NCBI GenBank assembly: GCA_034429475.1
Contig: DAOUGD010000088.1
Location: 1 to 21,412, forward strand
Reading direction: 5' to 3'
DNA length: 21,412 bases
From: JAKQHY01 sp034429475
GTDB lineage: Bacteria; Chloroflexota; Anaerolineae; B4-G1; SLSP01
The notes under the pieces are model-generated. The model searched no databases. It was not told the DNA's origin and worked only from the letters and a program-made list of their open reading frames with translations. The stretch's first letter is position 1; every line of letters begins with the position of its first letter. Shown in pieces: positions 1-6,039 of the stretch. The position numbers and the translations under genes were made by a program.

Positions 1-24
1 AGGAAATGCTACCAAAGGTATCAT
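1..24 (-). CDS. Start of a further operon gene (partial, 8 codons)
   Basis: Reading the minus strand, a strong Shine-Dalgarno AGGAGG (positions 36 to 31) lies six bases before an ATG at 24-22, followed by codons for MIPLVAFP up to the window edge. The spacing and orientation fit the next gene of the minus-strand operon. Too little is present to say what it encodes. A second ATG at 29-27 is in another frame and is too close to the ribosome site. Confidence 0.4.
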
Positions 25-106
25 CGCATACCTCCTATTGGCTGACCTTTCTTTCTATTGTACCGCCGTTTGCGGTCAAACGCCCTGTGTTAGGAGTATT
101 CGCGTG

Positions 107-757
107 TTAACGTACTGCCAAAGTCGAGTGAATACTTTGTGTAAACTGAGTTGACACGGTGTGTAAACTCAGTTGACACGGTGAAACCTCTGACCGTGTC
201 AATTCAGTTGACACGGTGCCCTCTGACCGTGTCAACTCAGTTGACACGGTGAGTTCGCCCGGTTCTGTAGCGGGGGCAAATTCAGTGACTAACGCGCCGT
301 TGGTGGACAACACATAAACAGTGTCTGCCGTGAATTGGCCCCGCCGCTGCACGTACTGTTCGATGAACGCTGGCGGCATTTCAATAGCAGTGACAAGCTG
401 GTGCTCAATCAGCCAATTGGTGGCGGCGATCACTGCCGGTCGGGAAATTTGTAACACAGCGGCCAACCCGGTCTTCGTCAGCCAGGAAAAGAGCTTGCCG
501 TAATCGGCCTGAGACACCAGGCCGTGCTCGTGCAGCAGCCGGAACTCATCGCCCACCAACGGGCGCGCGTACAACGCCAGGGTAGTGAGCACCGGCATCG
601 CTTTCCCGGCCTCGCGCTGGCTGAGACTGGCCAGCAGGCCCGCCGCAACTGCGGCTTTGTTGTAGATGGCTTCCACGGTGGGGGCGAGGTGCTGCAATGG
701 CCCGGCGTTGCCTTCCAACTCGGTTTCTTGCGTGTAACGAACCCTAAACGATCCCAT
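107..757 (-). CDS. Winged-helix DNA-binding protein, possible replication or copy-control protein
   Basis: A 216-residue protein whose centre (about 88-125, with SRPAVIAATNWLIEHQLV as the recognition-helix region) looks like a MarR/Rep-type winged helix; residues 141-150 could form the wing. I cannot name the family. The last 50 or so residues are low-complexity, because the 3' end of the gene is built from the iteron-like DNA repeats at 139-250, which yield the repeated peptide TVSTELTRSE. The ATG at 757 has a GAGGTGA ribosome site at good distance and overlaps the end of the upstream DnaB-like gene by 14 bases, so translation is probably coupled. A DNA-binding protein with iterons in its own gene suggests replication initiation or autoregulation; this is inference. 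A plasmid-type partition or transcription regulator is equally possible. Confidence 0.6.
   Translation of the reverse strand: MGSFRVRYTQETELEGNAGPLQHLAPTVEAIYNKAAVAAGLLASLSQREAGKAMPVLTTLALYARPLVGDEFRLLHEHGLVSQADYGKLFSWLTKTGLAAVLQISRPAVIAATNWLIEHQLVTAIEMPPAFIEQYVQRRGQFTADTVYVLSTNGALVTEFAPATEPGELTVSTELTRSEGTVSTELTRSEVSPCQLSLHTVSTQFTQSIHSTLAVR
139..250. repeat. Four 22-bp iteron-like repeats, two of them palindromic
   Basis: Four 22-bp units start at 139, 161, 196 and 229. All end in the 12-mer AGTTGACACGGT and differ only in their first half. Units 1 and 2 abut and differ by one base. Units 3 and 4 belong to a 33-bp tandem that shares the spacer CCTCTGACC. Around units 3 and 4 the sequence is a near-perfect palindrome, at 193-217 and 226-250: ACCGTGTCAACT, one central base, AGTTGACACGGT, with one arm mismatch in the first copy. 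The array lies inside the 3' end of the winged-helix gene. Repeats of this size are typical of plasmid replication origins or operators. Confidence 0.75.
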
Positions 758-1124
758 TTTTCACCTCATCAATGCTACACGCTATCACCGGCACGGCCCA
801 CTGCCGTGCCAGGTCGGCCAACGCCGCCAGCAGTCGCGGATCACGGCGCGTCGGCAGTTCGTTCTCATCCAACAACAGCATCTCCCACCCGTCTACCACC
901 ACCAACCCTACCGGCGCGTAGGCCGCGATCTGGGCCTGGATGTGGGCCAGGGTGATGTTTGGCGTATCGTCCAGCCAGATGTCGCGTTCGGCCACGGCGG
1001 TCAGGTCCGGCCACCAGGTGCGCACGAGGGTCGTGCTGCTGCGGGCCAATGAGAAGATCAGGATAGGATCGGGATGGGTCGCTACTGTGGCCGGTAAAGA
1101 TTGGGGGCACACCTGTCCAATCAT
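744..1124 (-). CDS. Small DnaB-like RecA-fold protein lacking the P-loop
   Basis: This 126-residue protein aligns by eye with the C-terminal half of the DnaB replicative helicase core. ILIFSLARSS (21-30) matches the strand that carries SLEM in DnaB, DIWLDDTPNIT (48-58) matches its IDDTP segment, VGLVVVDGWEML (72-83) is the Walker B strand, and ALADLARQWAVPVIACS (101-117) matches the LKALAKELNVPVIALSQ helix and strand. No Walker A loop precedes these, and the glutamate of SLEM is alanine, so helicase activity is unlikely. It is far shorter than DnaB (about 450 residues). It starts in an ATGA overlap with the upstream gene, with GGAGGT six bases before the ATG. It may be a regulatory or structural partner in replication or of the translocase. 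Confidence 0.6.
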   Translation of the reverse strand: MIGQVCPQSLPATVATHPDPILIFSLARSSTTLVRTWWPDLTAVAERDIWLDDTPNITLAHIQAQIAAYAPVGLVVVDGWEMLLLDENELPTRRDPRLLAALADLARQWAVPVIACSIDEVKNGIV

Positions 1125-1984
1125 ACGAGTACCTCCACGCCGTTCCCGTTGCGTTTAACGACGCCTTCCGCTTCCAACTCGGTCAAGTAGGTGTTCACAG
1201 TTTGACGGGACACCTGTAAAGACTGCGCCGCGCCGGACACCGGCAGCAGGGCATCTTGACGGTAAAGATCCAGCAGTCTGTCCTTCCGATCGCGTTTACT
1301 TTGCGCCCGGACCTGGTTGGCTTGCGTCAAGGTGTCCACCGGTGGGGCGTCAAGTTTGGGCAAATTAGACGCCGATTTGGCCGCTTCGCCGTCAACCTGC
1401 GCCAGTTGTACTTGTAGCCGTTTCTCGGAAAGGCGTCGGTCGGCGTCAAGTTGGGCTTGCATCTGCTCCCGCTTGAACTCGGCAAAAGCGGTTTGCCACT
1501 GCTTAATCCGCCGGTCGTAAGAGTTCAAGTAAAGGCCGAATTCCATAAAGCCGCCGTAACTGTCAAGAGCAGCCAACATCCCCAGAAAGATCGGGCCGTA
1601 AAGTTGGACGAACTGCCCCCAGGTAGCCTTGACGCCGAGCAGGGAAGCAAAGGCCAGGATGAACGCGCTGAATGTGGATAACACGCTGATGACCAGCGCC
1701 GACTTATCCCACCGCCCCAGTCGTTCGCCCTTCCGGTAAATCTCGGTGATGCTGGACAGTGTGCCCACTTCACTGCCGAAAGCCAGCGCAAACGCGCCGA
1801 CGAGGACGAGGAGGCGCCGGAAGTTGCCCGACAGGGCTTCCAGCTCGGTGAAGCCGAAGCCCAGGACGCCAAAGGCAAAGAAACCCACGCTGGAAGCCAG
1901 CGCCGGGACGAGTAGGCTCCAGCCGCGCAGGCCCATCATGGTCGGTTTTTGCAACCAAAAATCTTGTTCTGAAAGTTGCTTCAT
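1121..1984 (-). CDS. Four-helix membrane protein with C-terminal winged helix
   Basis: 287 residues. Four hydrophobic segments are visible at about 23-45, 56-75, 97-117 and 127-145. A charged helical, probably coiled-coil, stretch follows at 155-200, then a Pro/Ala linker, then a C-terminal helix-turn-helix at about 247-276 (SGAAQSLQVSRQTVNTYLTELEAEGVV). The end therefore looks like a DNA-binding domain displayed from the membrane into the cytoplasm. The HTH resembles the winged helices in the neighbouring translocase and the 107-757 protein. Within an FtsK-type transfer operon it could anchor element DNA, or the pump, at the membrane; this is inference. No named family recognised. The ATG at 1984 follows a GAGGAAAG ribosome site, and the stop overlaps the next start. 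Confidence 0.6.
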   Translation of the reverse strand: MKQLSEQDFWLQKPTMMGLRGWSLLVPALASSVGFFAFGVLGFGFTELEALSGNFRRLLVLVGAFALAFGSEVGTLSSITEIYRKGERLGRWDKSALVISVLSTFSAFILAFASLLGVKATWGQFVQLYGPIFLGMLAALDSYGGFMEFGLYLNSYDRRIKQWQTAFAEFKREQMQAQLDADRRLSEKRLQVQLAQVDGEAAKSASNLPKLDAPPVDTLTQANQVRAQSKRDRKDRLLDLYRQDALLPVSGAAQSLQVSRQTVNTYLTELEAEGVVKRNGNGVEVLV

Positions 1985-2023
1985 TCTCTTTCCTCGTGAT
2001 AAATATCCCAGATTGTGTGAACA

Positions 2024-2043
2024 CCCACGGCTATTGCCGTGGG
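2024..2043. other. Small perfect hairpin at a gene end
   Basis: CCCACGGC (2024-2031), loop TATT, GCCGTGGG (2036-2043) forms a perfect 8-bp stem. It covers the stop codon (2033-2031) of the minus-strand gene 2031-2522 and lies in the 46-base gap before the next gene. There is no T-run on either side, so it is not a standard terminator. It may protect the transcript end or tune downstream translation. Confidence 0.4.
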
Positions 2044-2522
2044 GAGGATTCCTGTGCCAACTGTGCAGTCATTGCCAAAACATGACGGTCCGCGCTCGAG
2101 AGCGTGGGCTTGTTGCGCAGGCTGGCTGCCAGGAACAGCGCCAGTGTCTGCCAGCGCGTTGCGAGCATTTGCCAATCAGTAGTTGTCGTCGCCATCCGGG
2201 ATTGGGTTACCCGCAGCACTACGACCGCCAGGATGACGACGCTTCCGGCCACCAGTACGGTGAGGCCGCTTACCAGCAGCCAGGGGAACGGCGTGGGCCG
2301 CTGGGCATCCACCGCACGGGCCGCCGCTTCCAGGATGGCGCGTTCCCCGGCGGCGCGGTCTTGCTCGGCCAACGCGCTGGCGGCGGCGGCCACCGCCTGT
2401 ACCCGTTGCGCCTCGGCGACGATCTGCCGCCCCTGGGCGGCGGCAGTCAGGCCTTGCAACGCCAATGCCAGTAGTCCCGCCACGATCACGATTCCTAACA
2501 GGCCACTCAATAAATTCTTCAT
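2031..2522 (-). CDS. Small membrane protein with two transmembrane helices
   Basis: 163 residues. A hydrophobic N-terminal segment (about 4-24) is followed by an Ala/Glu/Gln-rich helical stretch (25-75) and a second strongly hydrophobic segment (about 81-104), then a polar tail. The predicted form is an alpha-helical hairpin with a long Ala-rich loop. No family recognised. Its ATG overlaps the stop of the translocase gene in a TGATG junction, so the two are translationally coupled. That linkage suggests it works with the pump, for example as part of a membrane pore, but this rests on position alone. Confidence 0.55.
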   Translation of the reverse strand: MKNLLSGLLGIVIVAGLLALALQGLTAAAQGRQIVAEAQRVQAVAAAASALAEQDRAAGERAILEAAARAVDAQRPTPFPWLLVSGLTVLVAGSVVILAVVVLRVTQSRMATTTTDWQMLATRWQTLALFLAASLRNKPTLSSADRHVLAMTAQLAQESSPRQ

Positions 2523-3916
2523 CAGTAGTTCTCCTTTGTGGTTTGAGCACGGCTTGAGGCGGTTTGAGAGACTGAAGGGGGGTTTGAGGGAGTTTGAGCG
2601 GTTGGGTGGTTTGAGAGCAAAACCCGCAATTTGGGCGTGATGTAGCGCGCGTTATCCCGCGCGGGATCCTTCTTCACCCAACCGCGCAACTCCCAATCGC
2701 GCAACAACTTGCGCGATTGCCACTCCGTCCAGCCAGATTCTTCCAGTAGCGATTGCGTGAGTCGCCCCTCGGTCTCGGCCAGCGCCCGTTGCACGATGAC
2801 CTGCTCCTCCGATGTCAGCGCCGGCGCCGGTGTGGTCTGCCCGGCGGCAACCAGCGTAGCTTTGTCCAGGTAGTAGGTCTGCACCAGCCCCCACCGGTCG
2901 GTGTAGGCCAGGCCGGGACGCTGTGGCGAGATGTGGGCCGCCTGGGCGCAATCCAGCGCCCGCGCGATGTTAGCGTTGCGCACCCGGAACACAATCGCGG
3001 TGCTGATCTGATCGCGGACGTGGCCTACAATGTCCTTGCTGAAGGCTTGCGCGGCAAAGACCAGATTCACCCCGAACTTCCGCCCGCGCCAGCCCAGCGC
3101 GGCGGCGGCTTTGGATAGCGGGCCGTTCACCCCACCCGCCCCAGTTACGGTGGCGTTGTACTCGTCCAGGATGACCAACAAGCGCGGGAGCACCGACAGC
3201 CCGGCCTTGACCGCCCCGGCATTGTATTCCTCCAGGTTGTCCGGGAACGTGCCCAGTTGCTGATACAGGGTCGCGCGGTGGTCACACTCACCCAATGCCT
3301 GCTGCACTAAACCCAGCACTTCGGGCGGCTCGGTAGCGATGGGCGCGGCCAGTTGCGGTTGTTGCGCCAACATCGGGAAGGTCGTGCCGTCCCGGTCAGC
3401 CAGGAATAACTGGCAGCCCTCGGCGATGCCCTGGTAGGCCAGGTTGCGCAAATAGCTGGACTTGCCGCTGCCGGTCATCCCGGCGGCCATGACATGCCCC
3501 ATAGGATCCCAGCGGACACGCACCGACTGGCCGCTGTAATTCTGCCCCACCAGGACGTATCCCCGCTCCACGCCCGGAAAGTCTACCTGGCGCGCTAGTT
3601 TGCGAATAGCTGTCAACGGGACAAAGTATCGCAAACCGCTGTGGTTGGAGACCAGTACTGGCAAGCCCTTGATCGCGGTGGATAGGTGGTGCAGCACCTC
3701 TTCTGTTTGGTAGGCTTCTAGTTTGTTCATCACCCGCATATCGTGAACGCAGATGAGCCAGTCCTGGCCGCTTTGGGGATCGTGGGCGATCCACACATCC
3801 CGGATCGTGTCTTCCAGCCCGCGCAGCACCAACGTTTCACTGATTTTGGCGGCGAGGGCCTCGGCCTGGCGACGCCGTCCGGTTGAAATTTGCACTTGAA
3901 TATCAGTAGTTGCCAT
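2522..3916 (-). CDS. FtsK/SpoIIIE (TraB-like) DNA translocase
   Basis: 464 residues. GMTGSGKS at 146-153 is the Walker A loop (Lys152), and LLVILDEYN at 246-254 is the Walker B strand. FGVNLVFAAQ (281-290) and RDQISTAIVFRV (301-312) match the FtsK-family pattern after Walker B. There is no N-terminal membrane segment. Residues 370-430 look like a winged helix (SGWTEWQSRKLLRDWELRGWV), in the position where FtsK gamma and TraB read their DNA sequences. It is expected to pump double-stranded DNA and, in this context, to drive transfer of the element. AGGAGGAGGG precedes the ATG at 3916. Upstream and downstream neighbours are small membrane proteins with overlapping ends. The gene's last 80 bases carry the GGTTTGAG repeats. 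Family call firm; the transfer role is inferred. Confidence 0.85.
   Translation of the reverse strand: MATTDIQVQISTGRRRQAEALAAKISETLVLRGLEDTIRDVWIAHDPQSGQDWLICVHDMRVMNKLEAYQTEEVLHHLSTAIKGLPVLVSNHSGLRYFVPLTAIRKLARQVDFPGVERGYVLVGQNYSGQSVRVRWDPMGHVMAAGMTGSGKSSYLRNLAYQGIAEGCQLFLADRDGTTFPMLAQQPQLAAPIATEPPEVLGLVQQALGECDHRATLYQQLGTFPDNLEEYNAGAVKAGLSVLPRLLVILDEYNATVTGAGGVNGPLSKAAAALGWRGRKFGVNLVFAAQAFSKDIVGHVRDQISTAIVFRVRNANIARALDCAQAAHISPQRPGLAYTDRWGLVQTYYLDKATLVAAGQTTPAPALTSEEQVIVQRALAETEGRLTQSLLEESGWTEWQSRKLLRDWELRGWVKKDPARDNARYITPKLRVLLSNHPTAQTPSNPPSVSQTASSRAQTTKENY
2540..2615. repeat. Six phased GGTTTGAG repeats at the 3' end of the translocase gene
   Basis: GGTTTGAG occurs exactly at 2540, 2561, 2581 and 2608 on the plus strand, with single-mismatch copies at 2551 (GGCTTGAG) and 2591 (AGTTTGAG). 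The start-to-start steps are 11, 10, 20, 10 and 17 bases, so the first five copies are close to helical phase. The copies fall in two reading frames, so they are not a by-product of a repeated peptide. In streptomycete plasmids the TraB pump recognises clustered 8-bp repeats (clt) through a winged helix; I infer the same type of site here. Confidence 0.65.
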
Positions 3917-4520
3917 CAGAACCCTCCTCCTGTATAACTAAAGCCGCCAACTGGGGCCGTACTTCGGTCAACCAGGGCGCGACGGCTTCGACATCCACAA
4001 TCCGCAATTCCGGGCGCGGGCGTTGCAGCTCGGTGTCCAATTCCGGGCTGGATGCCGCCGTCGGGATGACGCCCCCGCGCTTGGCGGCTTTGGTCAGGAG
4101 CGCCGCCGCCCGCAGCCGGTCGGAGTCCACCGGTTCGTCGCCCATCAGCGGCGTCACCGCGCGAGTCGCCAGCGCCGGGTCCACCAGGACGGGGCGCCCC
4201 TGGGCATCCGTCACCACCTGGGGTTGAGGCACGCTGCGCCGGAGGTGTTCGAGTTCCGCCCGGCGCTGTTGCAAGGCGAGGCGCTGGGTCTGGACGAAGA
4301 AGTACAGCCGGACGCCGCCCCAGATAGTCAGCGGGACGAGCACGGTGAGCAACGGCACCAGGCAGATGGCGTGGGTGAATAGCTCGTCCAGCACGTCCAA
4401 AGGATTGCGCGCCGGGGCTGTGGTAGCCGTAACCGTGCCGCAACTTTTCAACGCTATCCCGCCAATAAAGGCCAGGACGAGCAGCAGCCACAACCAGCCC
4501 CAATCCCGTTTTCCGTTCAC
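3903..4520 (-). CDS. Membrane protein with two N-terminal transmembrane helices and a cytoplasmic tail
   Basis: 205 residues. Hydrophobic segments lie at about 9-26 (WLWLLLVLAFIGGIAL) and 50-75. A charged helical stretch full of Gln, Arg and Glu follows, and then a polar tail of about 110 residues. No family recognised. The start is a GTG at 4520-4518, one base after the stop of the upstream gene. The 3' end overlaps the translocase start by 14 bases, so production is probably tied to the pump. A coupling or pore role next to the FtsK-type protein is an inference from position only. Confidence 0.5.
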   Translation of the reverse strand: MNGKRDWGWLWLLLVLAFIGGIALKSCGTVTATTAPARNPLDVLDELFTHAICLVPLLTVLVPLTIWGGVRLYFFVQTQRLALQQRRAELEHLRRSVPQPQVVTDAQGRPVLVDPALATRAVTPLMGDEPVDSDRLRAAALLTKAAKRGGVIPTAASSPELDTELQRPRPELRIVDVEAVAPWLTEVRPQLAALVIQEEGSDGNY

Positions 4521-4521
4521 G

Positions 4522-4830
4522 TTACGCCCCCGCCATAGCCCACGCCGGCGTCGGGGTCGCGGCCAGTTGATGCAGCCGATGCAGCGCGTTCAAGACGTGC
4601 CACTCAGCCAGACAGGCCAACGCCAGGCCAAATAGGGCGATGCTCACCATCGCGAAATCCGGCGACGACAACAGAAACAGAATGAAGGTCAGGCCACCCA
4701 ATATCAGAACCGCCAGATTGGCGACCAGCCCACCCAGCGCCGCCAAGAGCGCGGCCAGTGGAGCAACTTCAACTTGCGCTTCCAGAATCCGCGTGGGTGA
4801 AATGTAGCGTAAGGTCAATATTGCGTTCAT
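4522..4830 (-). CDS. Small hydrophobic membrane protein
   Basis: 102 residues with two long hydrophobic segments, about 24-47 (LAALLAALGGLVANLAVLILG) and 48-75 (continuing through FILFLLSSPDFAMVSIALFGLALACL). A short Ala/Pro-rich tail follows. The ATG at 4830 has an AGGGGGGA ribosome site and lies eight bases after the integrase stop. No family recognised. Small two-helix proteins accompany FtsK-type transfer pumps in other elements, for example Spd-type spread proteins in Streptomyces plasmids; the resemblance is in size and context, not sequence. Confidence 0.5.
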   Translation of the reverse strand: MNAILTLRYISPTRILEAQVEVAPLAALLAALGGLVANLAVLILGGLTFILFLLSSPDFAMVSIALFGLALACLAEWHVLNALHRLHQLAATPTPAWAMAGA

Positions 4831-4838
4831 TGTCCCCC

Positions 4839-5708
4839 CTAAACTCCCAGCAACGCCCCAACGCGCTGCCAGGCGACTTCCGGCCCGTGTGCGACCTCAC
4901 GCAGGTAGCGACGCGCGGAAGCGTGACTATGGTACCCAAAGAGTTGCGCGAGCGCCGCCGGATTCCCCCCGACCTGGTGATGCAGCAACAGGGCGGAACG
5001 GCGCAAGGTGCGCGCGCTGATCGCCGTGGGATCCAGTCCGGCGCGGCGAGCGTGCCGCTTGAGCGCCTGGTTGACCGCCGCCCCGCTCAACGGCTGCGCG
5101 CCCGCTTTCCACTCGCTACCGACGTTGGGTAATCTTGCGGCCCGGTCGGAATGAGCAGTAAAAACGAAATCGTGGTCGCGGATGATATCCAGCCGCCCGG
5201 CGGTTTCGAGGTAGGCGTGGATGGCCTCGCGCACATCTGCCGGGAAGTCCGGCACACAGACTTCGCGCCAGCGCAGAGCCAGCCAATCCGAGGCCTGCCG
5301 CCCGGTGACGACGAGGCCCAGGATGAAAGCGTAGTCGCGCAGTCCATCGGAAGTATGGTTGGGGATGGCGCGTAGCAGCGCGCGGATTTGATCCGGGCCA
5401 ACGTGCGGCGGCGGGGACGCAGGGCGGTACTTGAAGTCCGGTACGGGGATTTCCGGCGCCGGCATTCCGGCCTGCGCGGCGCGGAAGGCGAAGTAACTGC
5501 GAACAGCCGCCAGGTCGAGGCGTAGGGTGCCCGCGCTGCGACCGGCGCGATGCAGGGCCGCCAGCCAACCGGGAACGGCTTCCGGGGTGACGGTTTCCGG
5601 CGTCGCGCCGCTATGCGCGCAGAGCGAGTTGAGGGCGAAACTGTAGACGCGCCGGGTGTGGACTGACTCAAAATCAGTAAGCCATAACTTGACGAGATCA
5701 GCGATCAT
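4839..5708 (-). CDS. Tyrosine recombinase / integrase with altered catalytic residues
   Basis: 289 residues, the usual length for a Xer-like integrase. The N-terminal SAM-like core-binding domain covers about 1-90 (HTRRVYSFALNSL, TLRLDLAAVRSYFAF). The catalytic domain covers about 103-289. TGRQASDWLALRW (135-147) is the first arginine box, SARTLRRSALLL (231-242) is the HxxR box, and FGYHSHASARRYLR (257-270) ends with the nucleophile Tyr268. Compared with the usual TGLR, HxLR and LGH boxes, the aligned residues read Gln138, Arg233 and Tyr259. The arginine at 137 is shifted by one. It should integrate and excise the element if these changes are tolerated. It follows the RHH gene with an 11-base overlap, so a shared transcript with the whole operon is likely. 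Confidence 0.8.
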   Translation of the reverse strand: MIADLVKLWLTDFESVHTRRVYSFALNSLCAHSGATPETVTPEAVPGWLAALHRAGRSAGTLRLDLAAVRSYFAFRAAQAGMPAPEIPVPDFKYRPASPPPHVGPDQIRALLRAIPNHTSDGLRDYAFILGLVVTGRQASDWLALRWREVCVPDFPADVREAIHAYLETAGRLDIIRDHDFVFTAHSDRAARLPNVGSEWKAGAQPLSGAAVNQALKRHARRAGLDPTAISARTLRRSALLLHHQVGGNPAALAQLFGYHSHASARRYLREVAHGPEVAWQRVGALLGV

Positions 5709-5904
5709 TGCCCATCATTCCCTGTATGCGAGATATTTGAGAATGCTCAGCTTGCTCGTTACGACCCTGAGTATTATGGTTTGCGATTGCGTCCGCGATG
5801 ATCCGCCGTAGCAGGCTGGAGAGACTTCGGTCTTCCTTGTGTGCCCAATCCAGCAAAATGCTTTTCTGTTCAGCAGTCCCTACAAAACTGATATTTGTTA
5901 GCAT
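5698..5904 (-). CDS. Ribbon-helix-helix DNA-binding protein
   Basis: 68 residues. NISFVGTAEQKSILLDWAHK (4-23) and EDRSLSSLLRRIIADAI (24-40) follow the CopG/Arc pattern: a short strand, a helix, a turn with Ser-Leu-Ser, and a second helix. The tail is polar. It is the first gene of the minus-strand operon, with AGGAGGG just before the ATG, and it overlaps the integrase start by 11 bases. By analogy with phage and plasmid systems it may be an excision or recombination-directionality factor, or an autoregulator binding the inverted repeat upstream. Which of these cannot be told from sequence. Confidence 0.65.
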   Translation of the reverse strand: MLTNISFVGTAEQKSILLDWAHKEDRSLSSLLRRIIADAIANHNTQGRNEQAEHSQISRIQGMMGNDR

Positions 5905-5952
5905 AAATCCCTCCTAACTGATTGGTGCTATTTGATACTCCAAAATGTCACA

Positions 5953-5981
5953 AGCATATCATAATTTCCGATTTTTGGCAA
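5953..5981 (-). promoter_or_regulatory. Predicted sigma70-type promoter of the element operon
   Basis: On the minus strand TTGCCA (5981-5976) is followed, after exactly 17 bases, by TATGCT (5958-5953). Both are close to the consensus boxes. Transcription would start near 5946, about 40 bases before the RHH gene's ATG. It is the only good promoter seen for the roughly 5.9-kb operon. Confidence 0.5.
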
Positions 5982-5990
5982 GTTATCGGA
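5967..5990. promoter_or_regulatory. Inverted repeat, candidate operator between divergent genes
   Basis: TCCGAT (5967-5972), 12-base spacer, ATCGGA (5985-5990). The repeat straddles the -35 box of the operon promoter and a TTGGCA box facing the XRE gene. A dimer of the XRE or RHH protein bound here would block both promoters. Confidence 0.4.
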
Positions 5991-6039
5991 CAGTGTTATG
6001 GAACGTGGTATTAGTTTTAGAAGTCATTATACTCATGGT

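Noticed and set aside
61..80. Short inverted repeats ACCGC-N5-GCGGT and TTTG-N4-CAAA as a terminator after the winged-helix gene
   Set aside because: Stems of four to five base pairs with no T-run; too weak, and an operon gene with a strong ribosome site follows.
151..246. Repeated TTGACA boxes as multiple promoters
   Set aside because: TTGACA is part of the iteron core in every unit and no matching -10 box lies 16-18 bases downstream of the last one.
524..955. Plus-strand open frame of 143 codons
   Set aside because: It runs antisense to two well-supported minus-strand genes, is rich in Pro/Arg as expected of an antisense frame in GC-rich DNA, and matches nothing.
1981..2175. Minus-strand 64-codon frame
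   Set aside because: Shifted-frame shadow of the 2031-2522 gene, which has the membrane pattern and a coupled start.
1746..2474. Plus-strand open frame of 242 codons
   Set aside because: Antisense to two membrane-protein genes with good ribosome sites; low-complexity composition.
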